Shown: one piece after another, positions 20,374 through 31,833 of the stretch
Layout: each line of letters opens with the position of its first letter
Position numbering within the stretch: position 1 is the first letter of the stretch
Assembly: GCA_022813625.1 (NCBI GenBank)
Contig: JAKLMB010000050.1
Location: 124,001 to 188,000 of the forward strand
Reading direction: 5' to 3'
Length of the DNA: 64,000 nt
Origin: Aaosphaeria pasadenensis
Lineage: Eukaryota > Ascomycota > Dothideomycetes > Pleosporales
Position numbers and translations under genes: made by a program
Notes under the pieces: model-generated
The model's database searches: none
What the model was told of the DNA's origin: nothing
What the model saw: the letters and a program-made list of their open reading frames with translations, nothing else

Positions 20374-22677
20374 TCATCTTTCCGAAGATTCGGACCGGAC
20401 CTTCTCTTCCATTGAGGATATCTTGTCTTTGGAGAACACCATCTCTTTCGAGACCGATGGCGAGATAGGTGAAGATGGCGGGCTATTAATAAACGTTCTC
20501 TCTGTTTCTGCTTTCCTGAGTTTAAACTCGTATTCTTTCTCACTTATTGATGACAGTGACGGAAGTGACTCGACTGGGAGATCCGACAATTTCTCGTTGG
20601 CACCGGTGAGTGGGACGTCCTTGTTCAACTGTGTCCAAGTACCCTCCCCATGAGCTTCATATGCACGTCGCTGGAGCTGCAAGACACCATCCTGGATCCA
20701 CCGATCTATTCGCGGGGCCAGAGCCTTTCTAAAATTGCTGAGGTAGATCAGGAATTTTAGTAAGAGCATGTCCACGAACACAATGAAACACGACAAAGTG
20801 ATAATGAATACAAGGCCAAATACGCTGATGTTCCTTGGAATCGTTAGTGGGTGTTTCAACTTCAAAAACGGACAACCTACACAAAGCCACCATCCTTTCT
20901 CATCATCACTAGCCCACAAAGCGCTTTCTCGCCCTGTGTTTGAGGCTGAAGATGATATTCCTGGGCCTGCGGATCACGAACAATGGCACCAATTGCATAA
21001 TCAGTAACGATCACTTGGATGGAAGCAAAGACATATGACATCCAGCCTTTGACTTCAATTGTCCATTGGTCGTCGGGTAGCCTGGAATGCATTTCGTGAC
21101 CACCAGGTGACAGTCTCGTAGTGGCGTTCAAAATGGCACTGTTGGATATGGGCGTAAGATAACTTGCACTGACTAGAAGATCGAGCGCTGACAATTGAAC
21201 GGCGGAAGCTTGGGGGAATTCTTTCGCAGTCAGATTGTTGGGAAGACTTCCCAGTTCCGTACAAACGTCACCTGATGAAGACGCAGCGCAGTATTGATGC
21301 TTTATATCGTTAGACTAGTAGTAGAAATATCGTTGGAACGTACCTGCTCAATACAACCTACTACCGACATCGGCTGGTCTGCGACATAAAATGTACCCTT
21401 AGTGTACTTTTGAGGCGAGTCCCGTTGGATTTTTTGATGAGCAGAGAACATGAGGTCGTCTATGGGCTGCCTGTATGTAATAGAATTCATCGTGACGTAA
21501 ATCAAAGCAACATCGGCATCGTCACGCTCCATCTCTTGAATAGGTTCGAAAAAGTTACCATTCTCTTTGCGCGCCGCGTTTGAGTAGTGTGTCCAGCCGC
21601 TATTGGATGGTCAAATTGTCTTGTCGCACAAACGAAGGGTAGTCAACACTCACGTCAAACCATAAACGTACGTCCGATTGGCTCGGGCAAAGCTTACAAT
21701 GCCTGAGGTGTTCTTCCAGTCAGATAAGAATGACCTTGTGCCATAATGTATCATTAGCAACTGTTCTCCCGGAAGCGGTTCTTGGCTGGTAATGTCCCAC
21801 ATGACACCCGGGGCTAGGTCGTTCGCATCAACGACTGATGTCCGATTATCTAGAGGAAGAAGCCCACATGTAGTCCTTCGACGATAGGCAACTCGATCAC
21901 TCTTCGGCAAGTTCATACCAAATTGATTCAGATCTACAAGCCCTGAGTCGAATGTAACGGCAGGTGTCGATGTTGGACTGCGGGATGCACAAATGTCGGA
22001 GGCGAACGGGCACGCCGAATCTTCTCGCTTCAGAGGTATTTGGGGACGAACAAATACACTACATCGAGCGGAATTCGACTTCCCATTCCCGTAACACTCT
22101 CGCGCATATGACTCAGAGACTGAGTTCACCGATGAAATATAGCTCGACTCCCATTTAGGTTCTGTCAGGTTAAGAGGACCACATGAAGGACTCTTGACAA
22201 GTACATTCAGGTCGGAGCTTGTCACAACGTAGGATGAAGATATACTGGCTACGAAGGATCCAAGTGCGCAGACCAGTGCGAGCAGGATTGTCGCTAGGGT
22301 GGCAACAGTAGCCTTTTCAGTGCGTGTTCTCCATGACCACCACAGCTTTGTAGTATCCGCTATCAATGAAGTCGGTGTTGGCAGTGTGCGGAGTAGAGCT
22401 TGCTGCTGTCGATGAAGACCATCAGTTTCTCGACCATTCGCCCGCCATTGATGAAATGCGAAGGTGATTAAATGCCATAGATGCGCGGTGCCTGTTCTTG
22501 TTAGCGATGATTTTACTGGATCCGTCGATACCAACCCATAGATGACAAAACTGCCAGTATCGCAATGACAAGAATGCCCGTCCTTGTATCTGTTGTGATC
22601 ACTTGCCCCATCACTGATCCATGGTCGAGATTGGTCCAGGCACCCCTCTTGACGAGGTTGCTATTCAGTTCAGACAT
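20374..22677 (-). CDS. Multi-pass membrane protein of unknown function
   Basis: Five exons (22677-22536, 22491-21654, 21599-21344, 21299-20881, 20833-20374) join in frame to 704 aa. Hydrophobic segments appear near the N terminus (ILVIAILAVLSSM, then the segment around LWHLITFAF), at about residues 107-130 (LATILLALVCALGSF), around SYVFASIQVIVTDYAIGAI, and near the C-terminal third (VFGLVFIITLSCFIVFVDML). A large Cys-containing, N-glycosylation-rich stretch between them is probably extracellular. The C-terminal tail is polar, Ser-rich and cytosolic-looking. It resembles a widespread group of uncharacterised fungal proteins; I recognise no enzyme motif. Its start MSELNSNLVKRGAW is the first ATG before the hydrophobic segment. 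Confidence 0.75.
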
Positions 22678-24073
22678 TTTTGCCGTTCAACGAAAGAGTC
22701 GAGCACAGACTAGGCGATCATAAGGCTTCAAAGTTGACGACAGCTTGAGGGAAGTAGGGTCTTTAATACACCTACAATTATTGGTGTGCATTATACCCAA
22801 GATGCGGTTGATTTCCAGAAGCGGACCCAATATCTTCCTTTCGAAAAAGGGCTCGTCGAGAGACCCTTCCAAGTCCGTCCACACGCTGTCAGCAATCTAA
22901 GTTTGCATTCACAGGCGCAACACAGCTCAGTATTAGCAGCAAGGATGCAGGGATTCGGGGGCCATTTATTGCTACTTGGCTAGAACCCTGGTAGCTCGCA
23001 TTGTCCCGACATCGATGGCTTCAGTCATCACTCCTCGGCTGTGAACCTACTTCTACTCAGTATGTACCAATTTGTCCCCTCAAAGTCAAAGTGAAGCAAA
23101 AGGGTGACCTCAGTACAAACAATGCGAAAATGGTAGCACATTTCAAGTGCTGGTGCAGCCATCTGCCAATGCCTACAATCTTTGCTTGTAGACACTAATA
23201 TATCTCGAAACGTCGCCCCATGTGTTTGAAGATGAGATCCAAATCGGCGTGTGTGATAGTGGTGCAGAGATCAAAAGAGCCCCCATGAGGCGGGCGAAAT
23301 GGGGAGCGGGAGGACGCGAGTGGGGCTGGAATCCATCCCGCTGCAGTTCGGGACTTTTCCTGCTTACCTCCCCGGACCAGACAAGTAACAGCCCAGAAAC
23401 ATCTGCGGGGATGTTTCCAATTAGAACCTTGATCCGCTCTTATCGTATTGTGCATCTTTTTCCTTCGCGCACAGTCCCTAGCATTATTGGCAATCTGGAC
23501 GTAGCTCAGAGAAGCAGGTGCCGCTGTCATGATCGATTGACTTAACATAGCACGACGGACATTGGGGGTGGCCATATTTATTCGTCTATGATAATAATAC
23601 CAGAACTAGCGACTTTCTCTTCGTGTACAGAATTGATTAGAGACGCGACGACGGCCAAGAGAAATCAACTGTTGTGTATGTCAAAATCACCCCTTGAAGG
23701 GAGGTGGTGTACGGAGTACTATTTTTGATGTTGCTACTTGTCCCCCCCCCCACCCCAAATTTGGCATATCCGAGCCGTTCTCGTCTACCCACGTCCAACG
23801 CAACTGCTGTTCTATTTTGTCCAGTTCTTCAGTTCACGAATCAATTCATGCAGCAGGTGCGCTATAGATAGGGCGCTGTCGTTTCTCTGTTCCTGCATCA
23901 ATATCTGTTGCCGTGCATGATATCTGACATTAGTGCACATTTACAGGCCGGAGAGTTCAAGAACGTCGATAATGTTGCTATTAATAGCACCTGCTACATC
24001 GGTTTTTAACGCTCTATCCATTTACTAAATACAACTGCTTGAGCACCGGCCGGTGAAGGCAATGAACACCAAG
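22678..24073. other. Intergenic, 1.4 kb
   Basis: The stretch includes a short poly-C run near 23741-23750. A 126-codon open frame on the minus strand (23195-23575) has no family similarity and was not called. No transposon or RNA gene was recognised. Confidence 0.45.
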
Positions 24074-25696
24074 TTATACTTCATACCTGTCTGATTCATG
24101 CTCCACGGGACGATAAGTGAAATAATCAAACTTGGCCACACGCCCAGTGCCGTTGATGTCGGAGCATGCCACCCCAACAAAAGCACCGGTAAAGCTTCCA
24201 TGTGCTTGATGACCTCCGCATTCATCGCATAGAATAGACGCGTCGTAGATGCGCCCAATTTCCTGCACTTCTGATTGTTCGCCTAAGCCGTAATAAAATT
24301 GGAGCTGCTTCCCTCGAATGCTGAGAGTCAGTTTGATCTTCCCGTCATTTGGTATTTTGACCGGATCAGACAATGGCAAGCTCATTTTGCCTTCTGGCCA
24401 GGAGGCCTCGGAACTTAGAATCAGGAGCTCGCGTTGGCCGTCCGAATCTGCGGTTATGGTGATATAAAAGTAGTTGTAGCGGCAGTAGTACGCAGTCAGC
24501 CCAGCAAACTCCCTTTCGTCAGTCGGTGAGAAGTCAACTACTGTCTCCGCGTCGTACGAAAAGTGTGTTTGACGGCGTGCAACAAGCGATTGTTCAAACC
24601 AAGACCCAATTGATTCACGGCCTGTGAGTTGCAGTTGCCTGTCCTTGATCTGGAAAATGCGCTCAGGTTCTGGGGTACGTAACCATTGGAAATCTGAGTG
24701 GAGGCCATTGGTGCCGTCAAACGTGTAATGTTTCTCAGCCCAGTAATTAGAATCATCATGTGTACCAGGCAGATCTACATGCAATGATGGAACAGGTCCA
24801 TCCTTCACGTACAACCAGTCATCTTCACTCCAATATGCCTCTTGTATGGCGGTTTCGCGCCCAAGAACACAGCGTCGTCGTTGGGTGGTAGGTCGACCGC
24901 TCAGATGAACCAAGTACGTCTTTCCGTCGGGGGTGTCTACGATATCTCCATGGCCAGCTCTCTGTAGGGCGGCAAATGGTGCATTTGCAGAGGAAAGAAT
25001 CGGGTTTTGGGGGTGAACCTCATATGGACCCCAGATATCACGCGAACGCGCTAGTGTACAAGCATGGTCGTAAGCTGTACCACCTTCAGCTGTGAGCAGG
25101 TAATACCATCCATTACGTTTGTAGAGATGCGGTCCTTCTACTAAATCCAATTTCGTTCCAGCAAAGATGTTTTTCGTTGGCCCGATCAGTCTCTCGGTTA
25201 TTGGATCCCATTGTTGTAGCCTAATGCCGGCAAAGAATCGTGGCCGCCGGCGGTGGTCCTGCAGCATGTTGATGAACCACTTCTTCCCATCATCGTCGTG
25301 GAAAAGAGATGGGTCAAATCCCGATGAATTAACGTAGATCCCGTCTGACCAAGGTCCTTCAATAGATTCGGAATGAACAATGTAGTTATGGGTATCCTTA
25401 AAGGAGTTATCCTTTTGCTTCACGTCCGTATAAACCAGCCAGAAGCGTTCGCCATCGTGTGTCAGACAAGGCGCCCAAACCCCGCAGCTGTCAGGATCTC
25501 CCCGCATGTCCAACTGAGCTTTCCGGTTGAGCGGTCTGGCTACAAGGCTCCAATTTGCGAGATCTGTTGAATGATGGATTTGAACACCAGGAAACCATTC
25601 GAATGTTGACGTAGCAATGTAGTAATTTTCTCCCACCCTCAAGATCGAGGGATCAGGATTAAACCCTGGGAGGATAGGATTTCGTACCAATGGCAT
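24074..25696 (-). CDS. Intracellular beta-xylosidase/alpha-L-arabinofuranosidase (GH43)
   Basis: A single-exon gene of 540 aa, matching two-domain GH43 xylosidases. The five-bladed propeller carries the general base D15 in GFNPDPS, the pKa-modulating D128 in SGFDPSLF and the general acid E187 in LVEGPHLY, the same spacing as the well-studied SXA-type enzymes. A C-terminal beta-sandwich follows from about residue 330. No signal peptide is present, so it should act inside the cell on imported xylo-oligosaccharides or arabinosides. Two CreA-type sites lie about 155 bp upstream, consistent with glucose repression. Confidence 0.92.
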   Translation of the reverse strand: MPLVRNPILPGFNPDPSILRVGENYYIATSTFEWFPGVQIHHSTDLANWSLVARPLNRKAQLDMRGDPDSCGVWAPCLTHDGERFWLVYTDVKQKDNSFKDTHNYIVHSESIEGPWSDGIYVNSSGFDPSLFHDDDGKKWFINMLQDHRRRPRFFAGIRLQQWDPITERLIGPTKNIFAGTKLDLVEGPHLYKRNGWYYLLTAEGGTAYDHACTLARSRDIWGPYEVHPQNPILSSANAPFAALQRAGHGDIVDTPDGKTYLVHLSGRPTTQRRRCVLGRETAIQEAYWSEDDWLYVKDGPVPSLHVDLPGTHDDSNYWAEKHYTFDGTNGLHSDFQWLRTPEPERIFQIKDRQLQLTGRESIGSWFEQSLVARRQTHFSYDAETVVDFSPTDEREFAGLTAYYCRYNYFYITITADSDGQRELLILSSEASWPEGKMSLPLSDPVKIPNDGKIKLTLSIRGKQLQFYYGLGEQSEVQEIGRIYDASILCDECGGHQAHGSFTGAFVGVACSDINGTGRVAKFDYFTYRPVEHESDRYEV

Positions 25697-26267
25697 TCTG
25701 ATGATCCGTCTCGACGCTCGGGAATGAAGAAAATGTATGAGTTGTCTCAGGTTCGTGGTTTTGAAATACCTTTTTCCAATTGCTCATCGGATGTACATGA
25801 ATTTCATACTTCCTAGGTCTTACAGACTTTATCCGGGACAGGACCCGCCCCCACCACCCCGCCACGCTACTTAATATCCACCGGTTAACTTTGATTTAAA
25901 TTAGTATCGCGATCCGGATCAGAATATAACGTTCAAATGTGGAATGATCTTGTTAGTCCGATTGACGGAAATTTGTGCTTCTCTTGGGGAGGGATAATAT
26001 GTGTATCTTTTTTATTTTTCGCTTGGCCTGTTTCTATCAGGGACCATGAGGCATTGGATCTGGAGTATGTCGGGGCTGCGCATAGCATGAATACAATATT
26101 TTAGTTTGAAAATATATGCATAATTGGATGAAAATTTGCTTGACACTCAAACTTGTCACGTAAAACGCAAGCTGAGAACTTAGACTACAAGTGAGGGGAT
26201 TGTTGTGATACTAGCATTTGACTATATGCTCACAAGTCTACCCAGGAACATGAATTGTCAGCTGTTA
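25697..26267. other. GH43 upstream region and DMATS 3' flank
   Basis: No gene was recognised. The portion next to the GH43 start contains the CreA-like pair; the rest is AT-rich. Confidence 0.45.
25849..25862 (-). promoter_or_regulatory. Pair of CreA-like repressor sites upstream of GH43
   Basis: CCCCAC (25849-25854) and CCCCGC (25857-25862) are reverse complements of GTGGGG and GCGGGG, both fitting the CreA consensus SYGGRG. Two close copies about 155 bp before a start codon is the arrangement known for repressed hydrolase genes. Confidence 0.45.
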
Positions 26268-27778
26268 TTATTTTTTTTGCGCCTGGATCTCGCGAGAGAG
26301 AGTTTGAGGACACAGATAGGTTACGACTCTGAGCTGGTCTTTTTGAAGCGCACAGCTAACGTAGAAGTGAACATCGCATTGGCTTTCCAGGAAGGATCGC
26401 CCACTACACGAGTGTTAAAGATTTATCACTTTGCTACCCGGATGAAATAGACTTACTATATTTTTTCCAGTGCTTTCTCATAATTGTCGACCTGTGGTAG
26501 CATTTCTTTCGCGTTCCTGCGAGTTGAGAAATACTGTCTTAATCTTTCCAGTACTTCTGCGTCGCTCTTGCAAAAGGAAGCTGGGGAGATGTACACTTTT
26601 GGAGTCGTGGGTTTTCCTGCCTTGACTGTGAAATAAAATCCAGGACCCGCGCGTTCTGCACCACCGGTGGGCAAAGTATCCGGGGCATCCCCGATGAAGA
26701 TTCTCCAGAAGTCCTTTACATCTTGAATAGCTTCGTCGCTGTACATCGACAAGTCATATCGGCCACCCAGAGTCAGAGCATCCATGAGGTACTCAACCGT
26801 AGTGTTGGGTGCTCGCGTATAAATCTTAATCCTAGACTCTCGAGGTGATATTAGATCAAATGAGAAGATTCCGGTCTCCATCTTCCATTTCCCATACGCC
26901 TCTTGCAAATATTCTAACAGTGGCTCTGGTCGGAGAGAATTCCACTGTTCAGATGGCAGTTGTTTCATTGCCCTAGACATGACCTCGAAGTTCGAAATTC
27001 CAAGCTCTTGTGCCTTCAAACCAAGGAACACATAAAGCTTGATGATTGGCTTACTTCTGTCAATATCCCGTGTCACAAATGTTCCAGCCACGGGCGCAAG
27101 CTCGAAGTCGAGCTTCTCCGACATCTGGACGCGCTCAAGATCATTCGGTAGTAGTTTGCCAATGAAGTGATGATACCATTCGAGGTCGAGGCCGTCCACG
27201 AGTCCTTGATTATCAAGGTGCTTGATCCAATTGTCGGTTGCATAGCGGTTGAAAGGGTCAGACTTCGTGCCAGCCAAGGGTCCAATAGGTTCGAAGCATG
27301 TTCGTATGACCCCTTTCCCATCTAGGCCCCATTCCCAGCTGAGATCAAGAGGTGTGCCGTCGGGCGTTTGCGGGCTACGCCATCGCAAATTCCCATTGGA
27401 GTCTGGTGCAGGACCTAGCTCGGGAACTACGTGAAGCCCAAAGAAAAGGAGCTCATTGTATTGCTCCGCCTTATTGTATCCAGCGTATTTGAGCAGGTCT
27501 GCCAGCTGACTTCCGGTTTTATCCCACCAGAATTGATGGTCTGTTTTTCGAAACGAGATAATGGAGTTAATAGTTTCAGTAACCTCTTTATCGGAGGATC
27601 TTGCGACAGGTTCTGCAGTATTTGATTCATGCATTAAACCTTTGGAAGCATCAAGACCTCCATTGCTACCACCACTGCACTGAATGCTTCCGCTACCACT
27701 GGCATGAATGTCGCTCTCAGCTCTGACTCCATTCTCCCGGTTGTGATTGGCGACCTCTACTGTTTCGATGACGACCAT
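26268..27778 (-). CDS. DMATS-type aromatic prenyltransferase
   Basis: Two exons (27778-26457, 26403-26268) give 485 aa. The second exon restores the family C terminus (CDVHFYVSCAL, then QLRVVTYLCPQ), which is lost if the first reading frame is taken alone. ABBA-barrel signatures include FWWDKTGSQLADLLKYAGY, LSWEWGLDGKG (with the expected substrate-ring-binding Glu), KLYVFLGLKA, RIKIYTRA and the GGRYDLS region. Family members transfer a dimethylallyl group to indoles, tyrosines, xanthones or other aromatics, without the DDXXD motif. An unusual Ser/Gly-rich N-terminal extension of about 60 residues precedes the barrel; a later in-frame start is possible. No tailoring enzyme is adjacent. An aryl-pyruvate NRPS-like gene lies 18 kb away. 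Confidence 0.9.
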
Positions 27779-29291
27779 GATTAAGTTGATAAGATTGTAA
27801 GAGGTTTGTAGGTGTTTCGTTGATTAGATCTCTGCGAGAAAAGCTTGCCATAGCAGATACTTATATCGCTTGAGAGAATAACAGCGCAGAATTAATTGCT
27901 AGTAGACAACGCAACACCTTCCAAAAACATCGACAGACCCTTTGAAATATATGCACATTGATCCTTTCGCTCCTTCTAGAAACACACCTAATATCTGTTG
28001 TTACATGCACAACGCATGTAATATACCCCGTAGTAGATAAATGATTGCGGCTCTGGCCTTGGGTTGCAAGTTCAGTGGATATTATCGGATTATCTTGAGT
28101 ATTCGCCCGTAAGCGCTGTGTTACAATCAGTTCATGGTTCATGAAGGATTGAGGCAGTCTGTTTTGGCTCTTTGATCTGCTAAAACGATTGGCTATAGCC
28201 GCGAATCCCTCAGCAAAGAACTACTCGTATCCAGTAAGCGAAATCCTTCCGTGTCCTGACCTTCCATTTCCATCATCGGCCGAGTAGTGGATCTTTGTTG
28301 GTTTTCTGCATACAAATGGTGTTGCTCTTCGATTATACCCTAACTAGTGTACATTTGGGTAAGAGCAAGCTTTTGCTATCTGCAGACAAGAAAGTCTAAG
28401 CAGGGTAAGCATTCCGCCACCTACGCGTACGCAAGCCCTACATGCATTCTAATATGCCTCATGATATTAGTGTCTGACGCACTTCAGGGGGTTATTAGTC
28501 CCGGACCCTTTGTTGCACTCAATCAGCTACTCGATAGGGACTGTCAGGCAGCTGCGCCGCAATACTCTCATTAGCCTATGTGTGAATGATGACTTCCAAC
28601 TGCTCTGCCAGGCACGATAGAACGAGAATTTCCACTCTAGAACGCGTTACAAGTTAGCATCTGCAACAGAAGGCAAAAGCAAGAGCTTTAAGTATTCAAG
28701 CGAGGGACAGACATCCGTAAGCATGAAGTTCCCTTTAAGAAGCGATCAGATTTCCGATTAGAGAATAAAATTTGACCCTCTGAATCGCTACGTACCTGGG
28801 CACCTAAGTCGGATCAATTGATTGAAATGGATTGCATCTATATTTCTAAGATTCATCAAAATCTATCAAATTTACGAATACCAACAAAATTCGAGCAAGT
28901 ATGTACCTCCCATATCAGGTTACCATCTGCAGTAGTGATCGGTGGGTGGAAGTTATTAAACTCTTTTTACGTAGCACGAAGTTTATAGCACCTGATTTCA
29001 ACGGAAAGTGGGTTTGCCTGTTTCACGTTTGGCACCCAATCAGAGACCATTAGCGGCTCTCCTATAGCCAAACAGGCCGCCTAAGTCAGCGGGGTTTACG
29101 CGTAGTAGTATAGGCAAGTTGTAGTAAATGTCAGCAGGGGAAAGAACCTTGTTCCTCGCTTCAACTGACAACCTTGGTGCTCTGGTAAATCATTCTAGAT
29201 ATGAGGACTCTGTAAAGTTCTGCATAGTTATATGTTTGATCTACGCATGCGGCATCTGATCATCGAGAAATTATGCTAGAAGAGCATTTAT
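27779..29291. other. Intergenic, 1.5 kb
   Basis: The region upstream of the prenyltransferase and downstream of the S33 peptidase. Only short unconvincing frames occur; no transposon, RNA gene or array was recognised. Confidence 0.45.
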
Positions 29292-31108
29292 CTATGTTAC
29301 TGGCTTGCGGAAAAGAGGAGCATCAGGCTCACACACAGTTCCAGGCTCCGGCAAAGTGCCATTGACAAAATAATTCGCGATATACTTGGAGGTGCAAGAC
29401 GACGGCTGCGCAAATGTCATGTGCTAGGTAGTATTAGCATCGTAGCAAGGAAGGTCGATCGTGTAGAACTCACTCCATGCCCATTGTGCTGAAGCACTAC
29501 TGATCCCTCGAACCCCTCGGACATGTTGTACGCCGATTTAAGTGGGGTAACAGGATCCCAAGTGTTCCCAATAAACAGCGCTGGAAAGTTCGTTTTAGCG
29601 TAGAATCGTCCATTGTATCGCTCTTTAGCCTTAAACCCCCATTGTGCACAAGCTGACATTGTAAACGAGGGATTATCTCCAAATCTGGCGCTTGTCTTGT
29701 AAAGCCGGTCCTCGAGTTCGATATTGATAGGGCCAAGTGTTTCGGATCGTGAGAATTTGTCGCTGCACCGAACAGCGGGAAGCGTCTCGGCCATTGTTGG
29801 AACCTCGAAAGCGTGATTTTCGGCCAATAATGCTGAAAGTGCTGTAACGTTCCGTACAAGCACAGCCTCTAATGTTGTTGCAAACCTGGAGTATGATACT
29901 GGATTGTAAATGTCGGCAAAGAAGTTGCTTCTGACCAGAGTATAGTCGATAATAGAGTGGCCTGCTGAGAAAGGGTTGAGCTTGAGATCGTCGAGCATGT
30001 GATCCATCTTTGCCGCGAGTTCACCAGCCGACGAAGCATGTCGTGACAATGCACAAGTATCTGGATTTTTCATACATGCGTTGAGGAACTCGTTCCAAGT
30101 AGCGTCAAAATCAGTATACATCTCGGGATCACCACTTGTAGATTGTTAGCTATGAGTATGGTTCACTTCACGGAGGACATACAAGGTATGATAGTACTCG
30201 TAACTGTTTTGAACCCCGTCTAAGACCGCTCTGTAGATGCGATCTGGGAACATGGACAGCGCAGTAGCCCCAAGCACAGTGCCGTATGACATGCCTATAT
30301 TCCGTCAGAGAGATGAAATACATCAATAGCGTTTCACTTTACCCCAGTACTGCAACCTTCCCTCTTCATCGAGATTATCAAGGATCCGAAACATATCTCT
30401 AATCGTGAATGCCGTACCGACATACTCGCCGGTTGCGTTCTGCATCCGCTTACATTGGTCGGCAAAAAGCTTTCCTTCTGCAAAGGCGCGGCCAAGAGCA
30501 CTTCTATCAACAGTAGCGTTGGCCAGAGGATTGTGGAGGGCAACATCAGCCAAAGCACGATCGGTTGAATTCTCGTAGCAACTGAAGCTAAGAGTGTTTC
30601 CTGTTCCCCTGAGAAAGGTCAGTGAGCATGTTCGTTCGTGACAATTGAGGGTGCCTCTTTGCCATTACCGAGGATTCCAGCTGATGAGATCATGATAGCC
30701 ACCAGTAATACTGCGTGTATAGTCAGTATTGATTCATCAGATTCTCGTTCTCCACAAGGAGGCCTACGGTTGGATATTGGAAGCCGACCCTGCCATGTTG
30801 GTGAGTCCATCACCACCAGGCCCGCCAAAATTGAAAAAGATGCTCCCTTTCCTCGGTTCCTTTGTAGCGGGGACTCGTATAATCTCAAGATTAATCCTTT
30901 GACTGGATAAATTATCGGTGTAGTCCAATGGGACACTCAAGGTACCGCATTCGAATGTTCTATTGCTATTGTCGAGTTCGTGGAGCTCCTGCGGGCAGAC
31001 TCTCCATGTTATACCATTCTGTTGGCGAACATATTGGTTGTTTGTTGATGACCACGCTTTGGTACTTGCAAAGAAAAAGAAGGTAAGGGCATACAGATTT
31101 CTCAACAT
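29292..31108 (-). CDS. Secreted S33-family peptidase (TAP-like alpha/beta hydrolase)
   Basis: Six exons (31108-30768, 30710-30669, 30608-30343, 30294-30183, 30134-29474, 29423-29292) give 517 aa. A signal peptide covers about residues 1-20 (MLRNLYALTFFFFASTKAWS). The oxyanion region FNFGGPGGDG, the nucleophile elbow GMSYGT, the acid in NTWDPVTP and the C-terminal HNGHGH histidine complete the catalytic set. The last 100 residues match the TAP-like C-terminal domain. Relatives remove N-terminal peptides or hydrolyse esters outside the cell. The short 42-nt second exon encodes ITGGYHDLISWNPRG and is needed to keep the family core. Confidence 0.88.
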
Positions 31109-31833
31109 GTTGGCAAACGTATTGCAAAAAGTTATATTTGCTTTTATACAACGGCTTTTACTATAGGGAGCAGCAGTATAGATATACATCCAGATCCGTT
31201 CTTAGGGGGGCCTACTTTGGGGGGAAAAGTAATGACCATTCGCCACAAACGTCATCAAGAACCCATCTTGAACTGGGATCAAGTTGATCTCACTATTAAG
31301 ACTTGTGGGCTATGCAAACTATGGTAACTATGAAGAAATTGAGGTTCGACTTCCCCAAAACTAGTAGAAAGCGGCAATCTGTAAGCGTTGCTGACATCTG
31401 TATAGTGTGCTGGCTGTGACGCAACGATCCTGATAGAACGCACCATCGTACTGAAATGGAAAACGGCATGGTTGAGATAGGTATCCATCATTTGCATGAC
31501 GCAGGGGGTTTCACCAGCTAACAAGCTTGGAAATTGCCGCTGCTACTAGCGCTTTACTCACGTTTTCTTACTGTGATTTTTTCCAATTATGGTATCATTG
31601 CGCGCTGGTCCAAATAGCCAAAACTGCAGAGCATTGCTATGTATAAAAACCATAGACCAAAAGTTCTAATCAGGCACTACTTGTACATAAAAGCATCAGA
31701 ATGATATCATATGATCCATGATCCGGTAGAGACAAAGATTGAGGAGCTCGCTTCAAAATTAGTATCTAGATCATTTGCTCTATCGTACAATCTTGTGTTA
31801 TTCTCATTGCCGATCATTCTTATTGGAAGAGAT
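31109..31833. other. Control region of the S33 peptidase and 3' flank of the next gene
   Basis: AT-rich with no supported gene. Confidence 0.45.

Noticed and set aside
23195..23575. 126-codon minus-strand frame
   Set aside because: An equally long frame lies on the opposite strand and neither shows a recognisable motif; no promoter or splice evidence.
26456..27778. Prenyltransferase ending at 26456 as a truncated protein
   Set aside because: A downstream exon (26403-26268) supplies the conserved C terminus after a standard intron.
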